From contig NZ_CP029193.1 in the NCBI RefSeq assembly GCF_008642355.1, forward strand, positions 3,434,001 to 3,498,000: 64,000 bases of DNA, in the 5' to 3' direction. Made by a program: the position numbers and the translations under genes. Numbering within the stretch: the first letter of the stretch is position 1; every line of letters starts with the position of its first letter. The notes under the pieces are model-generated. The model worked only from the letters and a program-made list of their open reading frames with translations, did not search any database and had not been told where the DNA came from. Below, in pieces: positions 8,701-16,306 of the stretch. This DNA comes from Streptomyces venezuelae (GTDB lineage Bacteria; Actinomycetota; Actinomycetes; Streptomycetales; Streptomycetaceae).

Positions 8701-9055
8701 CATGATCACGGCGGCCTTCAAGCTGCTCGGGCTCGGGCCCGTCGTGGGGCAGCGCACGTGGGGCGGCGTGGTCGGCATGACCGGGCGGCACACGCTCGGC
8801 GACGGCACGGTGATCACGGTGCCGATGAACGCGGGCTGGTTCGACGCGTACGGCTGGGGCGTGGAGAACCACGGAGTCAGTCCCGACCTCGACATCCTGC
8901 GCACCCCGCTGGACTGGGCCGAGGGGCGGCACGCGCAGCTCGACGACGCGGTGCAGCTGGCCCTCGACCTCCTGGAGCGGAACCCGGCGGCTTCGCCACC
9001 GGACCACTCGGACGTGCCGGACCGGAGCCGCCCACCGCTGCCGCCCCGGCCCTGA
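5768..9055 (+). CDS. Tricorn protease (S41 family)
   Basis: This 1095-residue cytosolic giant protease trims peptides released by the proteasome. The first two thirds contain WD/TolB-like beta-propeller repeats (many FSPDG and SxDG motifs), then a PDZ domain around residues 800-880 and a C-terminal S41 catalytic core. Comparison with the Thermoplasma enzyme from memory places all catalytic residues: Ser752-His753 in LGTSHAY, nucleophile Ser975 with Asp976 in TSSDGDM, and Glu1033 in GVENHG. The usual length is about 1070. The GTG at 5768 gives a family-like N-terminus (VTDERDDLQDDHAYLRFP); upstream in-frame codons run into the TetR operators. It is monocistronic. Confidence 0.9.
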   Translation: MTDERDDLQDDHAYLRFPHLSGDRLCFAAEDDLWVAPLSPEGSPADRAWRLTVDRTKVSHPRFSPDGRHIAYTTWRSLDPEIHLAPVDGGPARRLTYWGSTDTRVCGWSPDGDILAVSSHGQPFSYFCWAYSVPTDGSPGGKLPWGPVWDIAITDSLADGDSDRKTLLLTGKPPHEPAAWKRYRGGATGRLWVHGEQILADLDGHLDSPMFVAGRIAFLSDHEGVGNLYSCLPDGSDLRRHTDHDTFYARHASSDGTRVVYQCAGDVWLVDGLAADSVPRRLDVRLGGPRAGRRIYQVPAAQHVDALSVDTTGRASAVVVRGSLYWLTHRDGPARTIHDTPGVRVRLPEMLGTGGQVAYVTDADGEDAVEIAYLPRASGARDPRRLASGQLGRVQELVADRDGERLAIASNDGRLLLLDVTEESDGEVTELIRSINGPVRDLAFSPDGCWLTWSHPGIGRSLRQIKLARIAGPGMRAIVDVTNGRFEDENPVFTRDGRYLAFLSWRGFDPVYDVHTGDLSFPLGCRPYLVPLSSATPSPFALLPDGRPAAGGLDPAEGSGGDGTTMVEIEGLESRVTPFPVSASKYSALHPVSGGGLVWLRWPISGALGETFVNPADMSGRPTLEYFNITKAKKSQLVDHLDWFAPSGDGSRLVVVDEGDLSAVPSTEVGDVDTTVWIDLRRILHEVDPAAEWRQAYEEAGRIIRAYFWDPEMSGVDWDGVLAQYRPLVERVASPDEFADLLREVLGELGTSHAYVSPARRNEGPPHYQRAMGLLGANLVRRDDGWMVKRILPGDSSDSKARSPLAGAGIREGAVLTHIDGRPVDPVTGPYPLLSAAGGTTVELTFEPEGEGRARRVAIVPLINERPLRYQDWVAKRRDVVRELSGGKCGYLHIPDMGGSGWAQFNRDLRLEVSRPALIVDVRGNAGGHISELVIEKLTRKILGWDLTRNAQPVSYASNAPRGPVVALADEATSSDGDMITAAFKLLGLGPVVGQRTWGGVVGMTGRHTLGDGTVITVPMNAGWFDAYGWGVENHGVSPDLDILRTPLDWAEGRHAQLDDAVQLALDLLERNPAASPPDHSDVPDRSRPPLPPRP

Positions 9056-9171
9056 GGGCCCGGTCGTGAAGCCCCGTACGCAGGGCCTCACATGATCGAA
9101 ATGCGCGACATGTCCGGGCGTGTAAATCTGGTCGAGGCCCCATCCCCCTCACCCAGAAACGGGAGAAACGC

Positions 9172-9378
9172 ATGGGCATCAAGGACCAGTTCCAGGACAA
9201 GGCTCAGGACCTCGCCAACAAGGCCAAGGGCTCCATGGGCGACCAGGGCGACCAGGCGCGCGACCGCGCCTCGCAGGCCCAGGACGAGGCGAGTGAGCGG
9301 TCCTCGCAGCTGCCCGACGAGGCGCAGGACGCCGCGCAGCAGCAGCGGGACAAGTTCGACCGGGACTACGACGCCTGA
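9172..9378 (+). CDS. Small highly charged hydrophilic protein (CsbD/LEA/antitoxin-like)
   Basis: This 68-residue protein is rich in Gln, Asp, Ala and Lys, with no hydrophobic core and a repeated KAKG/QAQDEA pattern predicted to be helical or disordered. It resembles the small stress-related hydrophilic proteins annotated as CsbD-like or antitoxin-like, but I cannot assign a specific family. The ATG has GGGAG 7 bases upstream. It is monocistronic, followed by a strong bidirectional hairpin. Such proteins are commonly stress-induced in Streptomyces, which is inference here. Confidence 0.65.
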   Translation: MGIKDQFQDKAQDLANKAKGSMGDQGDQARDRASQAQDEASERSSQLPDEAQDAAQQQRDKFDRDYDA

Positions 9379-9395
9379 CGTGTAGCTCGTGCGAG

Positions 9396-9421
9396 GAGGC
9401 CCCCGGGACGCCGGGGGCCTC
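9396..9421. terminator. Bidirectional terminator hairpin
   Basis: An 11-bp perfect stem (GAGGCCCCCGG / CCGGGGGCCTC) with a GACG loop, placed between the convergent small hydrophilic protein gene and the SDR gene. Confidence 0.8.
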
Positions 9422-9447
9422 TGCCGTTCCCGCTGAGAGCCCGCGGA

Positions 9448-10326
9448 TCAACTCACCGCGCGCGCCTGCTCGTCCGCCGAGCCGCCCGCCCCGACGAGCC
9501 CCGTGGACACGCTGCCGAGCCGCGGTTCGAACCGCTTCATCTCGCGCTGGCCGACCGACCCGATGACCGCGGGCAGGTAGCCGCGGATGCCCTGCATTCC
9601 CCGCAGCCACCACTGCGCGTACACATGGCTGGAGCGGCGCTCGATGCCCGCCACGATCCGGTCCACGGCGGGACCCAGCGGATACGTCTTGTTGGACGGC
9701 CACGGCAGCCGCTGCCGCAACTCCCGCATCACGTCGTCCTGGTCGGCGCCCCGCACCATGTCCGTGTCGGTCCAGGACAGATAGCCGACACCGACCTTGA
9801 CGCCCTTGTGGCCGACCTCGGCCCGCAGCGCGTGCGCGTACGCCTCCACACCCGACTTCGACGCGCAGTACGCCGTCATCATCGGCGCCGGAGTGATCGC
9901 GGCGAGCGACGCGATCTGCAGCAGATAGCCGCGGCTCTCCATGAGGACGGGCAGGAAGGCCCGGCCCGTCACCGCGCTGCCGATGAGGTTGACCTCGATG
10001 ACGCGCCGCCACGCGTCCGGGTCGGACTCCACGAACGGTCCGCCGCTGGCCACGCCCGCGTTGGCGACGACGATGTCGACCTTGCCGAAGTGCTGCTTGA
10101 CCTCCTGCGCGACCCGCGCCATCGCCGCGTGGTCGGTGACATCGGCGTGCCAGTGCGCGGACTCCGTGTGCAGCCGCTCCGACACCTGCTTCAGCTCGTC
10201 CGGCTCCAGGCCGACGAGGGCGACCTTCGCGCCCCGCGCCGACAGCTTGCGCGCGAGCAGTTCACCGACTCCGCGCGCCGCGCCCGTGACGACCGCGACC
10301 TGTCCTTCGAGGCTGACCCTGCTCAT
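9448..10326 (-). CDS. Short-chain dehydrogenase/reductase
   Basis: This 292-residue classical SDR has the cofactor motif TGAARGVG at about residue 15, NAG in ANAGVAS, catalytic Ser in IASLAA and the YCASK Tyr-Lys pair. Lys and charged residues after the second strand do not give a clear NAD/NADP preference. Its C-terminal extension of about 50 residues is typical of SDRs found beside flavin monooxygenases. Its ATG overlaps the stop of the upstream hydrolase gene (ATGA), so it is coupled as the third gene of the monooxygenase operon. It probably interconverts an alcohol and the ketone that the monooxygenase uses; the substrate is unknown. Confidence 0.88.
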   Translation of the reverse strand: MSRVSLEGQVAVVTGAARGVGELLARKLSARGAKVALVGLEPDELKQVSERLHTESAHWHADVTDHAAMARVAQEVKQHFGKVDIVVANAGVASGGPFVESDPDAWRRVIEVNLIGSAVTGRAFLPVLMESRGYLLQIASLAAITPAPMMTAYCASKSGVEAYAHALRAEVGHKGVKVGVGYLSWTDTDMVRGADQDDVMRELRQRLPWPSNKTYPLGPAVDRIVAGIERRSSHVYAQWWLRGMQGIRGYLPAVIGSVGQREMKRFEPRLGSVSTGLVGAGGSADEQARAVS

Positions 10327-11252
10327 GCGCCCTCCTTGACCTGTACGTACGTTGTGACGAGCTCCCTGATCCGTCCGGTGACGGCCTCGGACGCCTCGAT
10401 GGGTGTCATGTGTCCGATCCCGGGGAGCTCGGTGAGCCCCAGGCACTCCGGCAGGGCGGCGGCGATGCGCCGCGCGTGCACGACGGGCGTGAGACGGTCG
10501 GCTGTGCCGGCGATCACGGCCGTGGGTGTCTGCAACGCGCCCACCTCGACGTCCAGTTGCAGCGCGTCGAGCACGCTCGACCAGCCGTGGCGCACGTCCC
10601 GGGGGCAGGCGTGCACGATGCGCGCGCAGGCCTCGACCTTCTCGGGCGCGGCGCCGGGGCCCATCGTCGCGTACTTGAGGATGCGCTTGGCCACGGGCGT
10701 GACGGGCCCGAGCGGGGCGCGCGAGCCGAGCACGGAGCGCGTGATCCGGGTCCTGGCCCGTCCGGCCCGCAGCAGCGGCACGACCAGCGCCTCGGCGACC
10801 AGCGCCGAACTCCCCGTGCTGCACAGCAGGACGGCGGCGGCGTGCTCCCGCACCCCGGCGCGGTCGCCCGCGGCCATGATCGTCATGCCGCCCATGGAGT
10901 GCCCCACGAGCACGGCCTTTTCGCCCGGCGCGAGCGTCTGGGCGAGGACCGCTTCCAGGTCGTCGGCGAGGGCCCGTGTGCTGTACCCGTCGGCGGCCGA
11001 GGGGGCCACGCTCCGTCCGTGCCCCCGCTGGTCGTACGCGATGACGCGGTGGTCGGTGCACAGGTCGCGTATCTGCGCCGCCCAGAACGCCGTCGAACAG
11101 GTCCACCCGTGGGCGAGCACCACGGCGGGCGCCCCTTCGGGGCCGTGCACCTCGACGTGGATGCGGGCGCCGTCGGCGGAGACGGCGGTGGTTTCGCGGG
11201 CGGCGACGGGCGGGGCGTAGGGGCCGCTGGTCACGTGGGTCAGCCGGCTCAT
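10323..11252 (-). CDS. Alpha/beta hydrolase (putative ester/lactone hydrolase)
   Basis: This 309-residue alpha/beta-hydrolase has an oxyanion-hole HGW at about residue 48, the nucleophile elbow GHSMGG, an acid in AGTADRLTP and the catalytic His in GIGHM near the end. A cap-like insertion follows the nucleophile. Its ATG overlaps the monooxygenase stop by 4 bases and its stop overlaps the SDR start by 4 bases, so all three are translationally coupled. In this setting the natural reading is hydrolysis of the ester or lactone produced by the Baeyer-Villiger step. That is inference from order, not from the active site. Confidence 0.87.
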   Translation of the reverse strand: MSRLTHVTSGPYAPPVAARETTAVSADGARIHVEVHGPEGAPAVVLAHGWTCSTAFWAAQIRDLCTDHRVIAYDQRGHGRSVAPSAADGYSTRALADDLEAVLAQTLAPGEKAVLVGHSMGGMTIMAAGDRAGVREHAAAVLLCSTGSSALVAEALVVPLLRAGRARTRITRSVLGSRAPLGPVTPVAKRILKYATMGPGAAPEKVEACARIVHACPRDVRHGWSSVLDALQLDVEVGALQTPTAVIAGTADRLTPVVHARRIAAALPECLGLTELPGIGHMTPIEASEAVTGRIRELVTTYVQVKEGA

Positions 11253-12775
11253 GCCCCGGCCTCGACCTTCTTCTTGCGGGCGGAGGCCTCCGCGGCCCGC
11301 GGCTTCGGGGGCCGCACCACCTCGTACTCGGAGAGGTCGACCCGTCGTGTCGCCGCCCTGAACTCGGTGGTCGTACCGGGCCAGACCGTCGTGTTGACGC
11401 CGTTCTCGTCGAGGTACCAGCTGTTGCAGCCGCCCGTGTTCCACACGGTCCGCTTCATCCGCTCCTGCACGCGGTGGTTCCAGGCGCTCACGGAGTCGGG
11501 CCGGGCGGCGAGGGCGGCACGGCCTCCGAGGACGTCGAGCTGGCGCAGGTAGTCCGCCATGTAGTTCAGCTGCGACTCGATCATCAGGATCATGGAGGAG
11601 TTCCCGAGCCCGGTGTTCGGACCGATGATCGTCATCCAGTTGGGGAAGCCGGCCGCGGTCGCGCCGCGCAGCGCGTTCATGCCGCCCTTCCAGCTCTCCA
11701 TGAGCGTCTGGCCCTCGTCGCCCACCACGCGCTCGGCGATCGGCATGTCCGTGACGTGGAAGCCGGTGCCGAAGATGATCGCGTCGACCTCGGTCTCCGT
11801 GCCGTCCGCGGCGACGACGGTGTTGCCGCGCACCTCGCTCAGACCGCTGGCGACGACGTCGACATTGGGCTGCGCGAGCGCCGGGTAGTACGTGTTGGAG
11901 AGCAGGATGCGCTTGCAGCCGATGCGGTACGTCGGGGTCAGCTTGGCCCGCAGCGCCGGATCCTTGATGGCCCGGTACATGTTCCGCTTGGCGATCTGCT
12001 CGACCATGCCGAGCTCGTTGGGCCGCTTGGTGAACGCCTGGACCTGCAGCTCCCGGATGCCCCACAGGAGGCCGCGCCTGGCCTGCGTGGTGAAGGGCAG
12101 CTGCTTGTGGAGCCAGCGCTCGGCGCCGCTGATGGCGCGGTCGGCGCGCGGCATCACCCACGGGGGCGTGCGCTGGAAGAGGGTGAGCCTGCCGACCTTC
12201 TTCTGGATCTCGGGCACGATCTGGATGGCGGAGGCGCCGGTCCCGATCATGGCGACGCGCTTGCCGCTCAGGTCGTAGTCGTGGTCCCAGCGGGCCGAGT
12301 GGAAGACCTTGCCGGGGAAGGTGTCGATGCCGGGGATGTCCGGGGTCTTGGGGTCGGAGAGCGGGCCGGTCGCGGAGACGACGACGTCGGCGCTGTAGGT
12401 GCCGTTGCTGGTCTCGATGACCCAGTGCAGCTGGTCGGCGTCCCAGGTCATCAGCTTCACCTCGGTGTCGAGGCGCAGATGCGGGCGGAGCCGGAAGGTG
12501 TCGGCGACGTGCTCCAGATACTCCCGGATGTGCTCCTGCCCGGAGAAGGTGCGCGGCCAGTCGGGGTTGGGCGCGAAGGAGAACGAGTACAGGTGCGAGG
12601 GCACGTCGCAGGCACAGCCCGGGTAGCTGTTGTCGCGCCAGGTGCCGCCCACCGCGCCGGCGCGCTCCAGGACGACGAAGTCGGTGATGCCCTCGCGGCG
12701 CAGCCGCACGGCGGCACCGAGGCCGCCGAAGCCGGATCCGATCACCGCCACCCGTACGTGCTCGTGCTCTGTCAT
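11249..12775 (-). CDS. Flavin-containing Baeyer-Villiger-type monooxygenase
   Basis: This 508-residue protein has the FAD Rossmann motif GSGFGG at residue 13, the NADPH motif GTGASA at about residue 178, and between them FPGKVFHSARWD, which fits the Baeyer-Villiger fingerprint FxGxxxHxxxW(P/D). The GTGFH segment near residue 365 is also family-typical. It would insert an oxygen atom next to a ketone, using NADPH and O2. It is first in a three-gene operon with a hydrolase and an SDR, and divergent from a MerR-type regulator. A 6-4-6 inverted repeat sits in its promoter region. Steroids, terpenoids or alkyl ketones are possible substrates. Confidence 0.88.
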   Translation of the reverse strand: MTEHEHVRVAVIGSGFGGLGAAVRLRREGITDFVVLERAGAVGGTWRDNSYPGCACDVPSHLYSFSFAPNPDWPRTFSGQEHIREYLEHVADTFRLRPHLRLDTEVKLMTWDADQLHWVIETSNGTYSADVVVSATGPLSDPKTPDIPGIDTFPGKVFHSARWDHDYDLSGKRVAMIGTGASAIQIVPEIQKKVGRLTLFQRTPPWVMPRADRAISGAERWLHKQLPFTTQARRGLLWGIRELQVQAFTKRPNELGMVEQIAKRNMYRAIKDPALRAKLTPTYRIGCKRILLSNTYYPALAQPNVDVVASGLSEVRGNTVVAADGTETEVDAIIFGTGFHVTDMPIAERVVGDEGQTLMESWKGGMNALRGATAAGFPNWMTIIGPNTGLGNSSMILMIESQLNYMADYLRQLDVLGGRAALAARPDSVSAWNHRVQERMKRTVWNTGGCNSWYLDENGVNTTVWPGTTTEFRAATRRVDLSEYEVVRPPKPRAAEASARKKKVEAGA

Positions 12776-12805
12776 TCCGCAGCCTCCCGGAAGTACCTGA
12801 ACCCT

Positions 12806-12821
12806 GCCAGTGTCTACTGGC
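12806..12821. promoter_or_regulatory. Inverted repeat in the monooxygenase/merR divergent promoter region
   Basis: GCCAGT-GTCT-ACTGGC, a perfect 6-4-6 repeat 31-46 bases upstream of the monooxygenase ATG. On the minus strand it begins inside a TTGCGCC that could be the -35 region, which fits an operator. The divergent MerR protein is the obvious candidate ligand. Confidence 0.5.
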
Positions 12822-12932
12822 GCAATTGGGAGAGTAGGGCAGTCGCGTACTCATGGGTAGGGGTGCGGCGGGGGAAAGTTACCGCCGGTATCGCCCCAGG
12901 GGGGTCCTGTGCGGTCGGGCTAGGCTTCCCAC

Positions 12933-13649
12933 GTGGCAGACGAACGAGAGGGCGGAGCCGGGCGCGCACCCTCCGGCGGCGCGGGCGGCGGCTCGGCGGA
13001 CGGCGGCGTACGCGAGTTCCGTATGGAGGCGCTGGCCGCGGAGGCCGGCATCACCGTGCGCACCGTGCGCTTCTACCGCGAGCGCGGACTGATCCCGCCG
13101 CCCCGCCGCGAGGGCCGCATCGCCTGGTACGACGAGCACCACCTGGCCAGACTCCGCACGATCGCCGCCCTCCTGGAGCGCGGCCACACCCTGAACGGCA
13201 TCGCGGAGCTCGCCGACGCCTTCGACAAGGGCCGCGACGTCGGCGAACTCCTCGGCCTCGGCGAGCCGACCGAGGAGCAGCCCGTCCGCCTCACGCCCGA
13301 GGAGCTCGCCGACCACTTCGCGGGCGAGGTCACCCCCGAGAACCTCGTCGCCGCCCTGGACCTCGGCTATCTCGGCACGGACGGCGACGAACTCGTCCAC
13401 ATCAGCCGACGCCTGCTCGACGCGTCATCCACCCTGGTGCGCAAGGGAGTTCCGCTGGCCGCCGTCCTGGAGGCCGGGCAGCGCGTGCGCGAACACGCCG
13501 ACGCGCTCGCGGAGTTGTTCATCACCGTCATGCGCACCCATACGCCCGACACGGCCGATGTCGACATCGACCAGCTGCGCCCGCTCGCCAAGAGCGTGGT
13601 GGAGGCGGAGCTCTCGATGGCGCTGGACCGCCGCCTCAAGGAGTCCTGA
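12933..13649 (+). CDS. MerR-family transcriptional regulator
   Basis: This 238-residue protein has a disordered Gly/Ala-rich head (residues 1-28), then a winged helix with MEALAAEAGITVRTVRFYRERG, of which VRTVRFYRERGL is the MerR hallmark. A dimerising helix and a roughly 120-residue C-terminal effector domain follow, without the metal-binding cysteines of MerR/CueR, so a small-molecule ligand is more likely. The GTG start is at 12933. It is divergent from the monooxygenase operon with a 157-base shared promoter region and probably controls it. Confidence 0.8.
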   Translation: MADEREGGAGRAPSGGAGGGSADGGVREFRMEALAAEAGITVRTVRFYRERGLIPPPRREGRIAWYDEHHLARLRTIAALLERGHTLNGIAELADAFDKGRDVGELLGLGEPTEEQPVRLTPEELADHFAGEVTPENLVAALDLGYLGTDGDELVHISRRLLDASSTLVRKGVPLAAVLEAGQRVREHADALAELFITVMRTHTPDTADVDIDQLRPLAKSVVEAELSMALDRRLKES

Positions 13650-13677
13650 AGGAATCCACGCACAACGGGCCGCGCCC

Positions 13678-14739
13678 TCAGACGGGCAGCCACCAACGCG
13701 CCTTGTAGATTCCGCCGTCGACCAGCTTGTAGGCGGACTCCGGACGGTGCACGCTCACCGTCGTGGTCCACCAGGTCTCCCCGAGACCGGGCTCCGGGAC
13801 GGTGGTCAGGACCTGCCCGGTGCGCGGATCGTCGCCGACGGCCTTCACGGACTTGCGGGAGATCTCCGCGGCCCCCGCGTAGTCCCGCACGAAGACGCGG
13901 CCCTTCGTCTCGTACTGGAAGACGGCCGCGTTGGTCGTCACCCACAGCCGCCCCGGGCGCCCGGCGACGGGGAACAGGTCGTGGCCCCCGGGGGTCTTCC
14001 CCGGCGTGCCGACCGGCAGCCCGACCGCGTACGTCCGCTCCAGCGTCGGCCGCGCGGCCGTCCCGCCGACCTCGTACGTCACCAGCTCGTCGTCACCGAG
14101 CGCCCGGAGGACGCCCCGCGCCGCGTCCCAGTGCAGCCCGTGCGCACCCTTCAGCTCAGCCTCCGCGTACCGCGTGGCCCGCGGCCCCTGCGACGCCGCG
14201 TACAGCCGCACCCGCGCCCCCGTGCTGCACGCGACGGCCACGTTCCCGTCGGGCAGGATCTCGGCGCTGTGCGGGTTGAACAGGTCGTCGCCGGGCCCGA
14301 TCGCCGTGCCCCAGTACCGCCTGCCGGTCGGATAGTGGACGACGGCCACGAACCCGAACGACGCCGTCGTCAGGACGTACGCGCGCCGCCGGTGCAGCCG
14401 CACCTTCGCCTCGCACGGATACACCCAGCTCACGTCCGGCAGCAGATCCCTGTAGCGGGGGTCGCCGACCGGCGAGAACTCCCAGCGGACGACGGACGGG
14501 TCGGCGGCCGGGTCCCAGACGCGGCGCCCCGGATCGAGCACGAGAAGGCGTCTGGAGGCCTGCTCGGTCAGCAGAACGGGCGGCGTACCGACGGGAACCC
14601 CGCCGTCGCCGCCCGTCGCGTGCGCGCGCGTGGCGGGCAGCGCCGCCGCGATCCCGGCGCCGGCCGCACCCAGCACGACGGCACGTCTCGAAGGCCTCGA
14701 AGGCCTCGAAGGTCTCGAAGGTCTGGGCACGCTCGACAT
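13678..14739 (-). CDS. Tat-exported beta-propeller-like protein (DUF6528-type)
   Basis: This 353-residue secreted protein has a signal peptide with twin arginines (SRRAVVLG), a hydrophobic core and an Ala-x-Ala site (ATRAHA) near residue 41. The mature part has repeated Trp- and Gly-rich strands (LLVLDPGRRVWD, NPHSAEILPDGNVAVA) like six-bladed propellers. I believe it matches the Streptomyces DUF6528 family, whose function is unknown. The ATG has a G-rich ribosome site and is chosen over a long upstream non-family extension. The residues before the twin arginines are four Pro-Ser-Arg units encoded by a 9-bp tandem repeat. It converges on merR with only 28 bases between stops. Confidence 0.7.
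   Translation of the reverse strand: MSSVPRPSRPSRPSRPSRRAVVLGAAGAGIAAALPATRAHATGGDGGVPVGTPPVLLTEQASRRLLVLDPGRRVWDPAADPSVVRWEFSPVGDPRYRDLLPDVSWVYPCEAKVRLHRRRAYVLTTASFGFVAVVHYPTGRRYWGTAIGPGDDLFNPHSAEILPDGNVAVACSTGARVRLYAASQGPRATRYAEAELKGAHGLHWDAARGVLRALGDDELVTYEVGGTAARPTLERTYAVGLPVGTPGKTPGGHDLFPVAGRPGRLWVTTNAAVFQYETKGRVFVRDYAGAAEISRKSVKAVGDDPRTGQVLTTVPEPGLGETWWTTTVSVHRPESAYKLVDGGIYKARWWLPV
14686..14721. repeat. Four-copy 9-bp tandem repeat inside the DUF6528-type signal peptide
   Basis: Units TCTCGAAGG/CCTCGAAGG occur four times head to tail. In the gene they encode repeated Pro-Ser-Arg just before the Tat twin-arginine motif, so copy-number change would lengthen the signal peptide n-region in frame. 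Confidence 0.85.
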
Positions 14740-14897
14740 GAAGTCCCCCCGGCAGCTCGGCAGTTGGTCATGTACGCGACGCTTGTACGCGACCGAAATC
14801 TGCCATGCCGCCCGCCCCCGGGACAGCCTTCTACCGGACTTTGTGCCCGGGTCCGCCCGCCCACCACACCGATGGAGGACGTACGGCCAGGAATGGC

Positions 14898-15689
14898 CTA
14901 CAGGTCGTAGACCACCGTCACGGGCGCGTGGTCGCTCCACCGCTCCCCGTGACTCGCGGCACGCTCCACGTACGCCTTCAGGGCGCGCTCCGCGAGCCCC
15001 GCCGTCGCGACCTGGTAGTCGATGCGCCAGCCCGTGTCGTTGTCGAAGGCGCGCCCGCGGTAGGACCACCACGAGTAGGGGCCCTCGACGTTCGGATGCT
15101 GCGCCCGCACGACGTCCTCGTACTCCGCGAAGACCTCGTCCATCCAGGCGCGCTCCTCCGGCAGGAACCCGGAGTTCTTCTTGTTGCCCTTCCAGTTCTT
15201 GAGGTCGGCCTCCTTGTGGGCGATGTTCCAGTCGCCGCAGACGACGACGTGGCGCCCGTCGGCGGCGGCCCGCACCTTGAGCTCCTTCAGGTAGCCGAGG
15301 AACTCGTCCATGAAGCGGACCTTCTCGTCCTGCCGCTCGGTGCCGACCTCGCCGGAGGGCAGGTACAGGCTGGCCACGGTGAGGCCCGGCAGATCCGCCT
15401 CGACGTACCGGCCGCTGCCGTCGAACTCCTGCGACCCGAAGCCGACCCGCACCCGGTCCGGCTCACGGCGCGTGTACAGCGAGACACCGGCGCGCCCCTT
15501 GGCGGCGGCGGGCGCGTGCACGACGTGCCAGCCCTCGGGGGCCCGCACCTCGTCGGGCAGCTGGTGCTCCTCGGCCCGCACCTCCTGGAGGCACACCACA
15601 TCGGCCGAGGTGCCGGCGAGCCACTCCACGAAGCCCTTCTTGGCGGCGGCGCGCAGCCCGTTCACATTCACGCTGGTCACAGTGAGCAT
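14898..15689 (-). CDS. xthA: Exodeoxyribonuclease III (AP endonuclease)
   Basis: This 263-residue ExoIII enzyme has all signature motifs: VNVNGLRAA at the N-terminus, LQEVRAEE with the metal-binding Glu, GDWNIAHKEADL with the Asp-Asn pair, and the terminal SDHAPV with the catalytic Asp-His. It repairs abasic sites and removes 3'-blocking groups. The ATG at 15689 (MLTVTSVNVNG) matches family length; an 18-codon upstream extension is not family-like. It is monocistronic and divergent from a GNAT gene. Confidence 0.92.
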   Translation of the reverse strand: MLTVTSVNVNGLRAAAKKGFVEWLAGTSADVVCLQEVRAEEHQLPDEVRAPEGWHVVHAPAAAKGRAGVSLYTRREPDRVRVGFGSQEFDGSGRYVEADLPGLTVASLYLPSGEVGTERQDEKVRFMDEFLGYLKELKVRAAADGRHVVVCGDWNIAHKEADLKNWKGNKKNSGFLPEERAWMDEVFAEYEDVVRAQHPNVEGPYSWWSYRGRAFDNDTGWRIDYQVATAGLAERALKAYVERAASHGERWSDHAPVTVVYDL

Positions 15690-15772
15690 CCCGGCACGAT
15701 ACCGGCCCTTACCGGCACACTGGTCCGGCACCACCGTCACCACACCCGACAGCCGAAACGCATAGAAGTACG

Positions 15773-16306
15773 ATGGAGCGCATGACTATCCAGACGAATG
15801 CCGCCGACACCGTCACCGCCACCGGGATACACCTGCGCACCGTCACGTTCGCGCACCCCGACGCGGTCCGGCTCAACGACCTCGTCCAGCTCGAATACGC
15901 GGAGCGCTATGGCGACGAGGGGGACCTCACACCCCTCGACCCGACCATGTTCGAGCCACCACGCGGCCGCTACTTCATCGCGTACGACGAGCACGGCACC
16001 GCACTTGCCACGGGCGGCTGGCGCGGCATGGACGAGAACGAGGAGAACTACCGGGACGGCGACGCCGAGCTGAAGCGGATGTTCGTCACCGCGGAGGCCC
16101 GCGGCCTGGGCCTCGCCCGCCGGATACTCGCAGCGCTGGAGGCCGACGCGAAGGCGGCGGGCCGGGTCCGCATGGTCCTGGAGACGGGCACGAAGCAGCC
16201 CGAGGCGATAGCCCTCTACACCTCCAGCGGCTACACCCCCGCCGCGGAGAAGTTCGGCCTCTACCGCTTCGACGACCTCAGCCGCTGCTACGAAAAGCTC
16301 CTGTAG
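15773..16306 (+). CDS. GNAT-family N-acetyltransferase
   Basis: This 177-residue acetyltransferase has the GNAT core: a RMFVTAEARGLGLARRIL acetyl-CoA loop (motif A, R/QxxGxG/A form) and the C-terminal YTSSGYTPAAEKFGLY motif B. It acts in the cytosol on an unknown amine. ATGs at 15773 and 15782 are both possible; the first follows AGAAG, the second follows GGAG only 3 bases away. Its 3' end overlaps the convergent histidine kinase gene by 19 bases, so the two transcripts must overlap. Confidence 0.8.
   Translation: MERMTIQTNAADTVTATGIHLRTVTFAHPDAVRLNDLVQLEYAERYGDEGDLTPLDPTMFEPPRGRYFIAYDEHGTALATGGWRGMDENEENYRDGDAELKRMFVTAEARGLGLARRILAALEADAKAAGRVRMVLETGTKQPEAIALYTSSGYTPAAEKFGLYRFDDLSRCYEKLL

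Noticed and set aside
5866..9069. 1067-codon frame overlapping tricorn protease
   Set aside because: Arg/Pro-rich shadow; the tricorn frame has all catalytic residues.
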